A stretch of 64,000 nucleotides of DNA, taken from positions 124,001 through 188,000 of the forward strand of contig NZ_BOMN01000001.1 of the NCBI RefSeq assembly GCF_016862215.1. Reading direction: 5' to 3'. Below are positions 1 through 9,271 of this stretch, in pieces. The notes beneath the pieces were generated by a model, which ran no database searches, was not told where the DNA came from, and was given only the letters and a program-made list of their open reading frames with translations. The position numbers were made by a program, and so were the translations under genes. Position 1 is the first letter of the stretch. Each line of letters begins with the position of its first letter. Source of the DNA: Winogradskya humida (lineage in GTDB: Bacteria; Actinomycetota; Actinomycetes; Mycobacteriales; Micromonosporaceae).

Positions 1-210
1 AGGGGGAATGGGTTGCCGCCGCTCGATCAGCTCGTCGGGGCGGTGAACACCGTGGCGTTCGCGCCGGGGGCTGCGGATGAGGGGCAGGCTTCGCGGGCGG
101 GCGAGCAGGCTGTCGCGTACGCGGAAGGGCTGCGGTCCCGGCGGTCCTGGTGGCGGCGGGCCTGGTGGAGCGTTCATCCGGGGCCATTGCGCTGGGATCG
201 CCGCCGATAG
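1..210 (+). CDS. C-terminal fragment of a probable transglutaminase-like (DUF3488-type) membrane protein
   Basis: An open frame enters from the window edge and ends at the TAG at 208-210, so only about 69 C-terminal residues are visible. They form an acidic/Ala-rich stretch followed by a basic, Trp-rich tail (SWWRRAWWSVHPGPLRW). Tails of this kind close actinobacterial proteins that combine an N-terminal multi-helix DUF3488 region with a periplasmic transglutaminase-like domain. No catalytic residue lies inside the window, so the assignment rests on tail style only and is tentative. The next gene starts 79 bases downstream on the same strand. Confidence 0.5.
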   Translation, partial: RGNGLPPLDQLVGAVNTVAFAPGAADEGQASRAGEQAVAYAEGLRSRRSWWRRAWWSVHPGPLRWDRRR

Positions 211-289
211 GGATGTAAACCACTCGTGTCAGGTATTACATTTCGCCCGGATCGGAAATGCTGCGTCCTACAGGCGGTTGCATAGAGGC

Positions 290-958
290 ATGACGACTGT
301 TGGGTTTATCGGAAGCGGCAAGATCGGTAGCAGGGTGGCACAGCTCGCGGTCGCGGCGGGCTACGACGTGGTGGTGAGCAACTCGCGAGGGCCGGAGACG
401 CTCGCCGAGCTGACCGCTGAGCTGGGCCCGAAGGCGCGCGCGGCCACCGCCGTGGAAGCCGCTCAGGCCGGGGACATCGTGGTCGTGAGTGTGCCGTTCA
501 AGGCGTACCCGGAGCTGCCCGTCAAGGAGCTCGCCGGCAAGGTCGTGCTCGACACCAACAACTACTACGCGCAGCGTGACGGCGACTTCCCCGCGATCGA
601 CAGCGGCGAGACCACCAGCGCCGAGCTGGAGCAGAAGTACCTCGCCGGGTCGCACCTGGTGAAGGTGTTCAACAACATCAACTTCAAGCACCTGGCCGCG
701 CTGCCCCGGCCGGCGGGCGCCGCGGACCGCTCCGCGCTGACGATCGCCGGTGACGACGCCTCGGCGAAGCAGACCACGACGGAGTTCCTCGACGCGATCG
801 GCTACGACACGTACGACGTCGGCCCGCTGTCCGAGAGCTGGCGATTCGAGCCCAACACGCCTGCATACGGCATCCCCTACGGCGGTTACGCGGACTCCGA
901 CAGCACCCCGGCCGGCGTCGACGCCATCAAGACCGCCGTGGACGCTGCCAAGCGCTGA
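290..958 (+). CDS. NADPH-dependent F420 reductase-like / NADP-binding oxidoreductase
   Basis: A 222-residue protein with an N-terminal Rossmann fold. The dinucleotide-binding turn GSGKIG is at residues 8-13, followed by a basic/Ser-rich SNSRGP segment (about 35-40) that usually accommodates the NADP phosphate. The later VVSVPFKAYPEL and LDTNNYYAQRDG segments match the NADP-oxidoreductase (F420-dependent) coenzyme family. Such proteins either move hydride between NADPH and F420 or are uncharacterised relatives, and the sequence alone does not decide which. The ATG at 290 is chosen because the Rossmann strand begins directly after it; a longer reading from 77 adds a low-complexity Arg/Gly segment with no family likeness. 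It appears monocistronic. Confidence 0.75.
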   Translation: MTTVGFIGSGKIGSRVAQLAVAAGYDVVVSNSRGPETLAELTAELGPKARAATAVEAAQAGDIVVVSVPFKAYPELPVKELAGKVVLDTNNYYAQRDGDFPAIDSGETTSAELEQKYLAGSHLVKVFNNINFKHLAALPRPAGAADRSALTIAGDDASAKQTTTEFLDAIGYDTYDVGPLSESWRFEPNTPAYGIPYGGYADSDSTPAGVDAIKTAVDAAKR

Positions 959-1249
959 TTGCCGGTGGTAGACGCGCGCTGATGCCAGTGGTGTTCGGGC
1001 GCGGATCGCTGAATGTTGCGCCGGACACCGGCATGCGACAACTCTCTGCGATGTTCTTCGTCAAATCCGGCCAATCGTGTCTGACAGCAGAACATGTGTT
1101 TCCCGCTCAGACGTGATCGGCCCACGTTTGACACCTGACGACGCAGAAGGTTGCGGCATAGCCGGCTTCGGCGCAACTTCGTGCCCATGGCCAGCTCCTG
1201 CCACCTTCGCTGCCCGCTGTAAGCCCATCAAAGCCAGGGAGCTTCACCC
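959..1249. other. Intergenic region without a recognisable gene
   Basis: About 290 bases between the F420-reductase-like gene and the flavin reductase. Base composition is slightly lower in G+C than in the flanking genes. I see no convincing open frame, RNA gene or hairpin. The last 20 bases hold the ribosome-binding sequence CCAGGGAG of the downstream gene (about 1234-1241), and the promoter of that gene is presumably here. Confidence 0.5.
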
Positions 1250-2317
1250 ATGAGCCTGCTTTTCGAACCGCTGGAGCTGCGCGGGGTGCGGCTGCCCAAC
1301 CGGATCGCGATGGCGCCGATGTGCCAGTACAGCGCTTCGGATGACGGGTTGCCGCACGACTGGCACCTCGTCCATCTCGGTGCCCGCGCGGCCGGCGGTG
1401 CGGGGCTGATCCTCACCGAGGCCACCGCGGTGCTGCCGCAGGGCCGGATCAGCCCGCAGGACGTCGGCCTGTGGTCGGGTGCGCACGTCGACGCCTGGCG
1501 GCCGATCACCACGTTCATCAAGGCGCGGGGCGCTGTTCCGGCGGTGCAGCTCGCGCATGCCGGTTTCAAGGCTTCGACCTATCGCCCGTGGGCGAGTGAG
1601 CGCGGTGGGGTGCCGGACGAGCTCGGTGGGTGGCCGGTCGTCGGGCCCGGGGACGAGCCGTTCACGCCGGGATACCGTACGCCGCAGGAGCTGACCGCCG
1701 CCGGGATAGCCGAGGTGGTCGACGCGTTCGCCGCGGCTGCACGACGGGCGCTCGACGCCGGGTTCGCCGCGGTGGAGCTGCACGCCGCGCACGGCTATCT
1801 GCTGCACGAGTTCCTGTCGCCACTGACGAACAAACGCACCGATGGGTACGGCGGGGAGTACTCCGGGCGTACCCGGCTGCTGTTCGAAGTGGTCCGTGCT
1901 GTTCGTGAGGCGATCGGCGACGAGGTGCCGCTGCTGACCCGCATCTCCGCGACCGACTGGGTCGACGGTGGCTGGACCGCCGACGACAGCGTCACCCTGG
2001 CCAAGGATCTCGCGGCGGCGGGCGTTGATCTGGTCGACTGCTCGACCGGGGGCATCTCACCGTCGGCCGAGATCCCGCTCAGGCCGGGTTATCAGGTGCG
2101 CTTCGCCGCGAAGGTGCGCCGCGAGGCCGGCGTCCCCACCGGCGCGGTCGGGCTCATCACCGCCCCGAAGCAGGCCGAGGAGATCATCACCGCCGGCCAG
2201 GCCGACCTGGTCCTGCTGGGCCGGGAGCTTCTCAGGGATCCGAACTGGCCGCTGCGTGCCGCTGCCGAGCTGGGTGCCACACCCCGGCGGCCGGATCAGT
2301 ACGCCCGGGCCGCCTGA
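1250..2317 (+). CDS. namA: NADH:flavin oxidoreductase, old yellow enzyme family (YqjM/NamA type)
   Basis: A 355-residue FMN TIM-barrel enzyme predicted to reduce activated C=C bonds of enones, nitro-compounds or similar electrophiles with NAD(P)H in the cytosol. Diagnostic sequence includes MAPMCQYSA near the N-terminus, whose Cys25 corresponds to the redox-tuning Cys of the YqjM class. HAAHGYLLHEFLSPL (about 178-192) carries the substrate-binding His pair and Tyr, and LLGRELLRDPNWP (about 320) is the C-terminal FMN-phosphate segment. The length is typical for the class. It starts at ATG 1250 behind CCAGGGAG and stands alone, with a convergent neighbour 7 bases beyond its stop. The gene symbol reflects family membership, not a proven substrate. 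Confidence 0.88.
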   Translation: MSLLFEPLELRGVRLPNRIAMAPMCQYSASDDGLPHDWHLVHLGARAAGGAGLILTEATAVLPQGRISPQDVGLWSGAHVDAWRPITTFIKARGAVPAVQLAHAGFKASTYRPWASERGGVPDELGGWPVVGPGDEPFTPGYRTPQELTAAGIAEVVDAFAAAARRALDAGFAAVELHAAHGYLLHEFLSPLTNKRTDGYGGEYSGRTRLLFEVVRAVREAIGDEVPLLTRISATDWVDGGWTADDSVTLAKDLAAAGVDLVDCSTGGISPSAEIPLRPGYQVRFAAKVRREAGVPTGAVGLITAPKQAEEIITAGQADLVLLGRELLRDPNWPLRAAAELGATPRRPDQYARAA

Positions 2318-2324
2318 GAGATTC

Positions 2325-3061
2325 TCAACCGCACTCGGCGAGGTTCCGCTCCAGGTCGACGAGTTCGAGATCGACCGTATACAGCAGGAAGTCGGCGGTG
2401 ACGGGGAAGGTGGCCGTCCAGTCGTGGGATCGGAGCCGGGTCGCCGCAGCGCACATCACGCGCCGGCCCAGCTCCGAACCTGCCCCGGCATCGTGGATTT
2501 GGCGAGGTGATAGCTCAGCGCTATGCGGCTCACCGGGCCGTCGAACTGCAGCGTCCCCACGGCCTCGGGGACGCGTGCGACGAGCGTGTCCTCGACGGCC
2601 CGGCACTCCGCCTCGAGGTCGAACCCGGCGGGCGGGCGCTCGTAACGCAGCTCGCGTCCCGCGACGATCCGGACGAGACCGTGTTCGTCGTGCTCGGCCT
2701 CGAAGCGCGGTGTCGGGCCATCGAGAACGCGGGTGATCAGCCCGTCGGCGTACTCGTAGGACTCGCGACCTGAGCCACGCCGCGCCGCCATGTCCGCCGA
2801 CCGCATCAGCCCGTCCGCGTAACGGTATTCGTGCAGGTAGATCCGCTGCCCATCCGCATCGAAGCGCGCGGCCTCGACCACGTCGCCGGCGTAACGCATG
2901 AACGTCTCGTAGTAGAGGCGGCCGCGGAGAAACCCGCTGTATTGCTCGGTCACCGCGACACGGCCCTCGGTGTCGAACCCGATGCGCAGGACGTCGCGGT
3001 TCAGCGGCGGGCGGGCGTCCAGGCGGCGTCCCGGTTTGAGGAGGTCGCGTTCGAAGTGCAA
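2325..3061 (-). pseudogene. Hypothetical YD-repeat-like protein interrupted by a one-base frameshift
   Basis: Two overlapping frames read together as one protein of about 245 residues. The N-terminal part, from TTG 3061, contains two YxYADGL segments resembling YD/RHS repeat strands. It stops at 2456, shortly after KSTMPG. A second frame continues with GSELGRRVMCAAATRLRSHDW and ends acidic at 2325. The join falls in a run of four C (four G on the coding strand) at 2483-2486, and one extra base there restores a single frame. The start is also uncertain: a TAA lies about 30 bases upstream of the TTG. It may be a real pseudogene or a sequencing error. Function is unknown. Confidence 0.6.
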
Positions 3062-3143
3062 CGGCTGGGGGTCGAGACCGGGCCAGGTTTACCACTCCCA
3101 ACGCGCGACAGTCGCCGTGGCAGCCGTCTTGCAGCCTCATAGT

Positions 3144-3722
3144 TCATGACTGGGCCTCGATCATGGCGACGAGGGTGTCGACGAGCTCCTCCGTGGTGAT
3201 GCCGCCCCATTTCTCGTCGGCGAGCTGGCTGCTGACCTGCATGCCGGCGATCCCGTTCGCGCTGCTGATGAGCAGGGCCGTGTAACGCCGGGCGGCCTGC
3301 TCGCCGACGAGGCCGGCGACGATGGCCAGGAACTCGCTCTGGCTGCGTTGCGCGGCGCGGGCCAGCGCGGCCGGGTCGCCGGGCGGGTGACTGAACATGA
3401 GTTTGTAGAGGTGTGGCTGCGTGCGGCCGATCGCAATGAGGGCGTTGAGCCCGCCGCGCAGTTTCTCCCCGGATGACAGGCCGGGGTCGGCGCGCAGGGC
3501 CTGGGTCCGGTCGCCGAGCTGCTCCCAGGCCTGCGTCCCGATGGCGATCAGCAGGCTCTCCTTGTCGGCGAAGTGCCGGTAGGGCGCACCGCGGCTGACC
3601 CCGGCCCGCGCGCCCACCTCGCGCAGCGTCACCGCGTCGAGGCCGCCCTCGTCGAGCAGCTCAGCCGCCGCGTCCAGCAGGGCGCGGCGGGTAGCGGCTG
3701 CGGACTCGGCACGGCTGGTCAT
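3144..3722 (-). CDS. TetR/AcrR family transcriptional regulator
   Basis: A 192-residue repressor-type protein. The N-terminal helix-turn-helix spans about residues 8-55 (TRRALLDAAAELLDEGGL, then VTLREVGARAGVSRGAPYRHF), and an all-helical ligand/dimer domain follows. I take ATG 3722 as the start because the HTH follows at the usual distance; a longer start at 3758 would run through an operator-like palindrome. It is divergent from an SDR/aldehyde dehydrogenase operon, and three copies of the motif TGAC-A(A/G)C-GTCA lie between the two. It therefore most likely represses itself and that operon, with an aldehyde, alcohol or related lipophilic compound as plausible inducer (inference). Confidence 0.88.
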   Translation of the reverse strand: MTSRAESAAATRRALLDAAAELLDEGGLDAVTLREVGARAGVSRGAPYRHFADKESLLIAIGTQAWEQLGDRTQALRADPGLSSGEKLRGGLNALIAIGRTQPHLYKLMFSHPPGDPAALARAAQRSQSEFLAIVAGLVGEQAARRYTALLISSANGIAGMQVSSQLADEKWGGITTEELVDTLVAMIEAQS

Positions 3723-3746
3723 GGCGTGAATCGTACCGGCCTGCGA

Positions 3747-3757
3747 TGACAACGTCA
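3747..3757. promoter_or_regulatory. Operator-like palindrome 1 (TGACAACGTCA)
   Basis: An inverted repeat with arms TGAC and GTCA around a three-base spacer. It is the first of three copies in the divergent TetR/SDR intergenic region, the others being at 3769-3779 and 3805-3815. It lies about 25 bases upstream of the chosen tetR start, well placed to occlude that promoter. Confidence 0.6.
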
Positions 3758-3768
3758 CCCGAGCCAGT

Positions 3769-3779
3769 TGACAGCGTCA
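3769..3779. promoter_or_regulatory. Operator-like palindrome 2 (TGACAGCGTCA)
   Basis: The second copy of the TGAC-N3-GTCA motif, starting 22 bases after copy 1 and differing from it only in one spacer base. A spacing of two helical turns would place bound dimers on the same face of the DNA. Confidence 0.6.
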
Positions 3780-3803
3780 TCTCAATGCCGCACACTCAGT
3801 CAG

Positions 3804-4688
3804 GTGACAACGTCAACTGAAAGCCAAGAACTCGTGGTCGTTACCGGGGCGTCAACCGGGATGGGCGCGGCCACCGCCCTGGAGCTGGCCCGCCGCGGCT
3901 TCCACGTCTTCGCCGGGGTCCGCCGCGACAGCGACGGCAGAGCCCTGCGCGCCGCGGGCGTCGAGCCGGTGATCCTCGACATCACCGACCCCGACCACAT
4001 CGCGGCGCTCGTGGCCCGCATCAACGGCGATCCGCAGCGCCGCCCGTTGCGGGCGCTGGTGAACAACGCCGGCATCCCCGGCGCCGGCCCGATCGAGGTC
4101 ACGCCGCTCGACCAATGGCGTCGCATCTTCGAGGTGAACCTGTTCGGGCACGTCGCGCTCATCCAGGCGCTGCTTCCCGCGCTGGTGCGCAGCAAGGGGC
4201 GCATCGTCAACATCAGCTCGTTGAACGGCAAGCTTTCCATGGCCGGCTACGGCCCGTACGCCAGCAGCAAGTACGCACTGGAAGCGATGAGCGACGCCCT
4301 GCGCAACGAGATCGCCCCCTACGGCGTGCAGGTGGTCGTGGTCGAGCCGGGCGGCGTCAGGACCGAGATGGCCGGCACCGGACTCGCCGGCCTCGATCGG
4401 CTCAGCGCCGGCATGACCCCGGAGCAGAACGCGCGCTACGGGGATCTGGTGCAGGCGCTGCCCTCCCACGTCGCCGCGTTCACCAAGGCCGGCGTGACCT
4501 CAGAGGTGGCGGCCCGAACGATCGCCAAGGCCGTGACGGACCGCAGGCCCCGGACCCGCTACGTCATCGGCGCGACCGCCGGTTTCCTCATCCGCGCCTC
4601 CCGGATCCTGCCGGACCGGCTGCTCGACCGCATGACGACCTCCGACCTGCGCAAGCACTACCCGCGCACCACCGCAGCCCGCAACTGA
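3804..4688 (+). CDS. Short-chain dehydrogenase/reductase (SDR)
   Basis: A 294-residue classical SDR. The cofactor turn TGASTGMG is at residues 14-21, NNAG at about 87-90, a Ser in NISSLNG near 138, and the catalytic YASSK at about 152-156. It probably oxidises or reduces an alcohol/carbonyl with NAD(P) in the cytosol. I chose GTG 3804 because the Rossmann strand follows immediately; a TTG at 3768 would add 12 residues. The third operator copy overlaps this GTG, so translation may begin on a leaderless or short-leader transcript under TetR control. The aldehyde dehydrogenase gene begins 10 bases after its stop, which suggests sequential oxidation of an alcohol to an acid. Confidence 0.87.
   Translation: MTTSTESQELVVVTGASTGMGAATALELARRGFHVFAGVRRDSDGRALRAAGVEPVILDITDPDHIAALVARINGDPQRRPLRALVNNAGIPGAGPIEVTPLDQWRRIFEVNLFGHVALIQALLPALVRSKGRIVNISSLNGKLSMAGYGPYASSKYALEAMSDALRNEIAPYGVQVVVVEPGGVRTEMAGTGLAGLDRLSAGMTPEQNARYGDLVQALPSHVAAFTKAGVTSEVAARTIAKAVTDRRPRTRYVIGATAGFLIRASRILPDRLLDRMTTSDLRKHYPRTTAARN
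3805..3815. promoter_or_regulatory. Operator-like palindrome 3 (TGACAACGTCA), overlapping the SDR start
   Basis: An exact repeat of copy 1, overlapping the GTG start codon of the SDR gene. A repressor bound here would block either transcription initiation or the first codons of the SDR/ALDH operon. Confidence 0.6.
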
Positions 4689-4698
4689 AAGGACGACA

Positions 4699-6102
4699 AT
4701 GTCAATCCACGAGTCGATCAACCCGTCGACCGGCGAGGTCATCGGCACCTACGCCTCCGCGGGCCGCGCCGAGGCGGAGGCCGCGATCGCCACCGCTCGG
4801 TCCACCTTCGACACCACCGACTGGTCACGCAAGCCGTCCCTGCGTTCCCGCGCACTGCACGAGCTGGCCGACCGGCTTTCCGGCAACGTCCCCGCCATCG
4901 CCCGGATGATGGCCCAGGAGAACGGCAAACTGCTCGCCCAGACGACGTGGGAGGTGGCGACCGCCGTCGAGTGGCTGCGATACAGCGCCGCCTCCGCGCT
5001 TCTGCAGATCGCCGGTCGCGCCGCCGAGCCCACGCCCGGTTCCTACTTCCACTCCACACCCGAGGCGGCCGGCGTGGCCGGCATCATCGCCCCGTGGAAT
5101 TCACCGATAGTCCTGCTGGCGCGAGCCCTCGGCCCGGCCATCGGAGCGGGGTGCACCACCGTGGTCAAGATGCCGGGACAGACCGCGCTGACCAACGCCC
5201 TGTTCGCGGACGTCGTCGCCGCGACGACGGCTCTTCCCGCCGGCGTCGTCACCATCCTCACCGAGGCCGGTAACGAGGTGGCGCCGCTGCTGGTCGCCTC
5301 GCCGGACGTCGACGTGCTCCACTACACCGGCAGCACCCACGTGGGACGCGCGATCGCCGCTGCCGCCGCGCCGACGCTCAAGCGGGTCAGCCTGGAGCTG
5401 GGCGGCAAGACTCCGATGATCGTCTTCGACGACGCAGACCTGGACGTCGTGGTGCCCACGCTCGTGCAGAGCAGCATCCTGATGAACGGCGAGTTCTGCT
5501 GCACCGGTTCGCGGGTGCTCGCCCAGCGCGGAATCGCGGACGAGCTGCGTACCCGGCTCGCCGCCGCGCTGGAAGCTGTCAAGGTCGGACCCGCGCTCGA
5601 CCCCGCCAGCCAGATGGGGCCGCTGATCGACAAGGCCGGCGTGGCCAGGGTCGACCGGATCGTCGAGGAGGCCACGGCGTACGCCGGAGTCATCGTCCGC
5701 GGTGGCCCGGTCACCGACCCCGAGCTGGCCGGCGGCGCGTTCTACCGCCCCACCCTGCTCGAGGTCGACGAGGTCGACGTACCCGTCGTGCAACAGGAGG
5801 TCTTCGGCCCGGTCCAGACCTTCGAGGTCTTCGACGACGAACCCGACGCGATCCGGCGCGCCAACGCCACCGAGTTCGGCCTGGCCGTGTCGGTGTTCAC
5901 CGGCGACGACCTGCGCGCCCGCCGGGTCGGTCGCGAGTTGCGCTTCGGCGGGGTCTGGACCAACACCTGGGGCACGATGTCCGAGCACTTCGAGCAGGGC
6001 GGCATGAAGCAGAGCGGCTACGGCCTCCTGTGCGGGCCGGCTGCCATCAGCGAGTTCCAGAACCTCAAGACGTACGCCAGGATGGCCCTCTCACCTCAGT
6101 GA
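4699..6102 (+). CDS. NAD(P)-dependent aldehyde dehydrogenase
   Basis: A 467-residue ALDH-superfamily enzyme that oxidises an aldehyde to its acid. Visible landmarks are APWNSPI (about 133), the LELGGKTP segment with the general-base Glu (about 232), and [10 protein letters not shown] with the catalytic Cys pair at about 267-268. EVFGPV and a [10 protein letters not shown]-terminal motif follow. The length is standard. ATG 4699 follows AAAGGA at a good distance, and the gene is translationally close to the upstream SDR (10-base gap), so the two form an operon under the divergent TetR. Its last 12 bases overlap the 3' end of the convergent regulator gene. Confidence 0.9.
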   Translation: MSIHESINPSTGEVIGTYASAGRAEAEAAIATARSTFDTTDWSRKPSLRSRALHELADRLSGNVPAIARMMAQENGKLLAQTTWEVATAVEWLRYSAASALLQIAGRAAEPTPGSYFHSTPEAAGVAGIIAPWNSPIVLLARALGPAIGAGCTTVVKMPGQTALTNALFADVVAATTALPAGVVTILTEAGNEVAPLLVASPDVDVLHYTGSTHVGRAIAAAAAPTLKRVSLELGGKTPMIVFDDADLDVVVPTLVQSSILMNGEFCCTGSRVLAQRGIADELRTRLAAALEAVKVGPALDPASQMGPLIDKAGVARVDRIVEEATAYAGVIVRGGPVTDPELAGGAFYRPTLLEVDEVDVPVVQQEVFGPVQTFEVFDDEPDAIRRANATEFGLAVSVFTGDDLRARRVGRELRFGGVWTNTWGTMSEHFEQGGMKQSGYGLLCGPAAISEFQNLKTYARMALSPQ

Positions 6103-8913
6103 CCCTGCGGCAGCGGCCAGCAGGGGCATGCCCAGCCGGGAAGCTACTGAGTGAGCTCGTTCGGCCAGGGGCGCGGCCGCTGCGGGATCCCCGGCCTGGA
6201 GCAATGCCCGGGCGTGGTCGTAGCGGATACGGGCGAGGATCGGTGGCGAGTCCGAGGCGACCGCTGCCGCGTGCGTGAAGTCGGCGAGCGCCGCTGTGGT
6301 GTCTCCCGCGACCAGGGCGAGCAGGCCGCTGAACCGGGCGACCGGTCCCATCACCGCGACCGGCCAGCCCGCCAGCACCAGCTCGTCGCGGTGCGGTGCG
6401 AGCAGGCCCCGCAGCAGCGGCACCGCCTCAGCCGCGACCGTGTCCCCAGGCCGCGCGACACGCAGTGCGGCCACTGACTCCGCGAGCAGCGCCAGCGTCG
6501 GGACCGCCCAGCCCTGTGGGGGCCAGCCGGCGAGGTTCTGGTGGGTGGCGAGGAAGGCGGCCAGCCGGTCCGAGGCCTCGTCGTAGCGGCCCACGTCGCA
6601 GCAGGCGAGCAGGAGGCTGGCCGGCCAGATCGGGAAGTGGGCGTCGAGTTCGATGTCGTCGGCGGCCTGGGCGAGGAGTTCCTCGGTGCGGCCCAGTTCG
6701 CGGAAGAGCCAGTAGGTCTGGCCCTGCCAGGTCTGGCGGAGGGTGTCGGCGGGGATGACCGGGCGGTCGCGCAGGGAGTCGACCGCCTCGCGGCCGGGGC
6801 CGAAGAGCCAGCCCGCTGCCGCGTCGAAGGTGCCGCGCCAGAGGTGCATCATCGTGTCGAGGACGCCCTGGAGCCATTCTCCCTGGGGGCGGGGGTGCTC
6901 GGCGACCAGCGAGCGGTGTTCCTTGACGGCTGCGTGGACGGCGGGGAGGCGGCCGAGGCGGATGTGGTCGATGATCAGGGCGAGCAGGGCCTCGCTCTCG
7001 AAGTACGGGGAGCGGGCCTCGATGGCTGCCTTGCGCAGGTGTGCCGAGATGGCGGCGAGCTCGCCGGGGGATGCGTAGTCGTAGAGGCCCCAGCGGCACT
7101 CGTTGAGGACCTCGCAGCGTACCTCCGGATCGTCGTCGGGTTTCAGCTCGTCGAGGGTGTCCCGGGCGAGGGCGGGGCCGGACAGGTCGGTGGCCGTCGC
7201 GACGGACATCGTGGACTTGTGCGCGAGGTGGGCCTGGAGCTGGAGGCGTACCGCATCCGCCGGAGGGCCGTCGTCCAGAGCCCGCAGCGCGCGACGCAGC
7301 AGGAAGATCATTTGTTCGTCGACGAGGCCCGGGTCGGACCATTGGCGGGCCAGCCGCACCGCCGTCGTGGCCTGCAGCAACGGGTGGCCCTCGGCAGCAT
7401 CGTAGGCGTTGCGGTACTGCCGCGAGGCCTCGGCCGCCTCGCCGAGGTCGCGGCGAGCATCACCCAGCGTCATCAACAGGTCGGCGGTGACCGTGGCCGG
7501 GCCGCCGAGCGCAAGACCGGCTTGCGCCCATTCGATCGCGGCCGCCGCGGAGTAGCCCTGCCGCTCGGCGCGGGCCGCCGCCAGGAGAGCTGCGGCCACG
7601 GTTTCGACCGGGAGGAGCCGCTGCGCCGCCTGCGCATGACGGGCCATCTGCACGGCGACGGGCGTGGTGAGCCGCTCACCCTGGGCGATGCGTTCTTCCA
7701 TCTGCCGGTACGCGCTGAGCGCCGAACCACCATCGTCCTGCACCGCCACCGGCGGCGACCCGTCGGCGAGGGACACCTCCAGCGGCAACTCGGCGAGCCG
7801 GTCGACCAGCTCGTCGAGCACCTGCCGCGCGACCGGGCTGAGCAGGTGCGCGTCGTCGAAGACCAGGACCAGCGGCATGGTCCGCAGCACCGGGCGCAGC
7901 AGGGCCTCGAGCAGCGCGATGAGCTGGCCGAGGTCGCGGCCGCCGTCGAGCACGGGCCGGTCGCCGCCGCCGACGAAGTCCGCGATGAGCCGGCGCTGGG
8001 CCGGGGAGATCGAGCCGTGCGAGAGGTCGCGGCGCAGATGTGCCCAGATCGACCCGGCAACCGTGCGCCACGGCGAGAGATCGTCGAGATTGCGGCACCG
8101 GACGACCAGCTCGGCATGCGTTTCGCCGCCGGAGGTGACAGAGCGCAGGGGGCGGTGGACGTCGATGCCGTCCTCGTGCAGGCTGATCAGGTCGAACGCG
8201 CGGGTGGTGGTCGCCGGGTCGAGCCCGTCCTTGTTGCCCTCCTCGAGGAGCTCCTCGGCGGCGGTGACTCCATGGCGGCGCAGCGCGTCCATGACCGTGA
8301 GCAGCCACAACGCGTCGTGCCGTTCCAGCCCCTGCGCCAGCGGGCGCGCGGACCACGCGGGCGCGCACGCGTCCCGGCCCCGCATCAGCGCCGCGCGGGC
8401 CATCTGCTCGACGACCTTTTCGCGTACGCGTAAAAGCTCGCCGGCGTAACCCCGCATCGGCTCCCCCGCCGACCACCCGGAGCCGAACTCGGCGAACGGC
8501 TCACCTGTCCAGGCCTGCGCCGCCGTCTCGTATGCCGGTGAGGCCTGCTCGTAGTCGCCCGCTTCGAGGCAGTCCAGCACCTCGCGGGCGGCGCGCTCGA
8601 AACGGTAGGCGTCCACGAGCTCGGCGAGGTTGTCCCCGACGAGCTGATAGCCGCGGGTCTGCCGGGCCGAGGTGATCGCGACGCCGTGGTCTCGCAGGAT
8701 CCGGCGCAACCGGGCGATGACGGGCGCGAGCAGCGCGTCGCGGGCAGTCGGGTGCCCGGCGTCCCAGATCGCGCCGAGGAACGCCTCGGGGCGTAACGGT
8801 CCACGGGCCGCCACCAGCACGGCGAGGGCCTTCTTCTCTTGGGTGCGGCGCAGCTGGGGGGTGCCGTCGACGAGGATCTGCACCCCGGCGAGCACCTGGA
8901 TGTCGAGGCCCAT
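6091..8913 (-). CDS. SARP-like transcriptional regulator (winged helix + BTAD + ATPase-like + TPR region)
   Basis: A 940-residue protein. Residues 1 to about 95 form an OmpR-type winged-helix domain of the SARP kind ([19 protein letters not shown], then GYQLVGDN). A bacterial transcriptional activation domain follows to about 250. Next comes a region like the STAND/AAA module of AfsR- and LuxR-type regulators, with a Walker-B-like [11 protein letters not shown] at about 350. I find no GxxGxGK[ST] before it; the expected place (around 263) reads [10 protein letters not shown]. The C-terminal 450 residues are helical TPR-like repeats. The start is ATG 8913, since upstream frame extension is compositionally unlike protein. 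Two GCAAGGT heptamers 11 bases apart lie upstream. The target genes are not evident from context. Confidence 0.82.
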   Translation of the reverse strand: MGLDIQVLAGVQILVDGTPQLRRTQEKKALAVLVAARGPLRPEAFLGAIWDAGHPTARDALLAPVIARLRRILRDHGVAITSARQTRGYQLVGDNLAELVDAYRFERAAREVLDCLEAGDYEQASPAYETAAQAWTGEPFAEFGSGWSAGEPMRGYAGELLRVREKVVEQMARAALMRGRDACAPAWSARPLAQGLERHDALWLLTVMDALRRHGVTAAEELLEEGNKDGLDPATTTRAFDLISLHEDGIDVHRPLRSVTSGGETHAELVVRCRNLDDLSPWRTVAGSIWAHLRRDLSHGSISPAQRRLIADFVGGGDRPVLDGGRDLGQLIALLEALLRPVLRTMPLVLVFDDAHLLSPVARQVLDELVDRLAELPLEVSLADGSPPVAVQDDGGSALSAYRQMEERIAQGERLTTPVAVQMARHAQAAQRLLPVETVAAALLAAARAERQGYSAAAAIEWAQAGLALGGPATVTADLLMTLGDARRDLGEAAEASRQYRNAYDAAEGHPLLQATTAVRLARQWSDPGLVDEQMIFLLRRALRALDDGPPADAVRLQLQAHLAHKSTMSVATATDLSGPALARDTLDELKPDDDPEVRCEVLNECRWGLYDYASPGELAAISAHLRKAAIEARSPYFESEALLALIIDHIRLGRLPAVHAAVKEHRSLVAEHPRPQGEWLQGVLDTMMHLWRGTFDAAAGWLFGPGREAVDSLRDRPVIPADTLRQTWQGQTYWLFRELGRTEELLAQAADDIELDAHFPIWPASLLLACCDVGRYDEASDRLAAFLATHQNLAGWPPQGWAVPTLALLAESVAALRVARPGDTVAAEAVPLLRGLLAPHRDELVLAGWPVAVMGPVARFSGLLALVAGDTTAALADFTHAAAVASDSPPILARIRYDHARALLQAGDPAAAAPLAERAHSVASRLGMPLLAAAAGSLR

Positions 8914-9271
8914 GACTACGTCGCGGGCCGCTCGTTCTGGGCCGCGCAAGGTCCGTGCAAGGTTCGGTTGAGAGAGTGCGCTGACCGCTGTCGGGGATCG
9001 GGTGTCGGGGAGGACATACCGAGACCGTACCGGCGGAGCCATGAGAGCACGAGCACACCGCTTTCGTCGCCGGCACCAGGCGGGGTCAGCGGCGGGTTGG
9101 GGCACAGGCGCGGCGCGGAGCCTGGCGGGGCTCCTCGCCGCGCCTGCCGGACCACTATCCCCGGCTTCGCGCGCGAGCGCATCCGCTGTTCGCGCGCAAG
9201 CGCGTCGACTGGTAGACAGCGGTGGCGGACACCACGGCCTGGTGACTATCCCGTGAACATCTGGGTAACTG
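8914..9271. other. Divergent intergenic region between SARP-like regulator and PAP2 gene
   Basis: About 360 bases without a credible coding frame. It contains the direct heptamer repeat at 8946-8963 close to the regulator start. The remainder is G+C-rich and shows no clear hairpin. Promoters for both divergent genes must lie here, but I see no consensus boxes. Confidence 0.5.
8946..8963. promoter_or_regulatory. Direct heptamer repeat GCAAGGT, 11-base period
   Basis: GCAAGGT occurs at 8946-8952 and again at 8957-8963. Direct heptamers repeating every 11 bases, one helical turn, are the classic binding arrangement of SARP winged-helix activators. The repeats lie 33-50 bases upstream of the SARP-like start codon at 8913, so an autoregulatory site is plausible. 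Confidence 0.45.

Noticed and set aside
6541..8433. A 630-codon plus-strand frame opposite the SARP-like regulator
   Set aside because: Compositionally biased shadow; the real winged-helix and BTAD sequence is on the minus strand.
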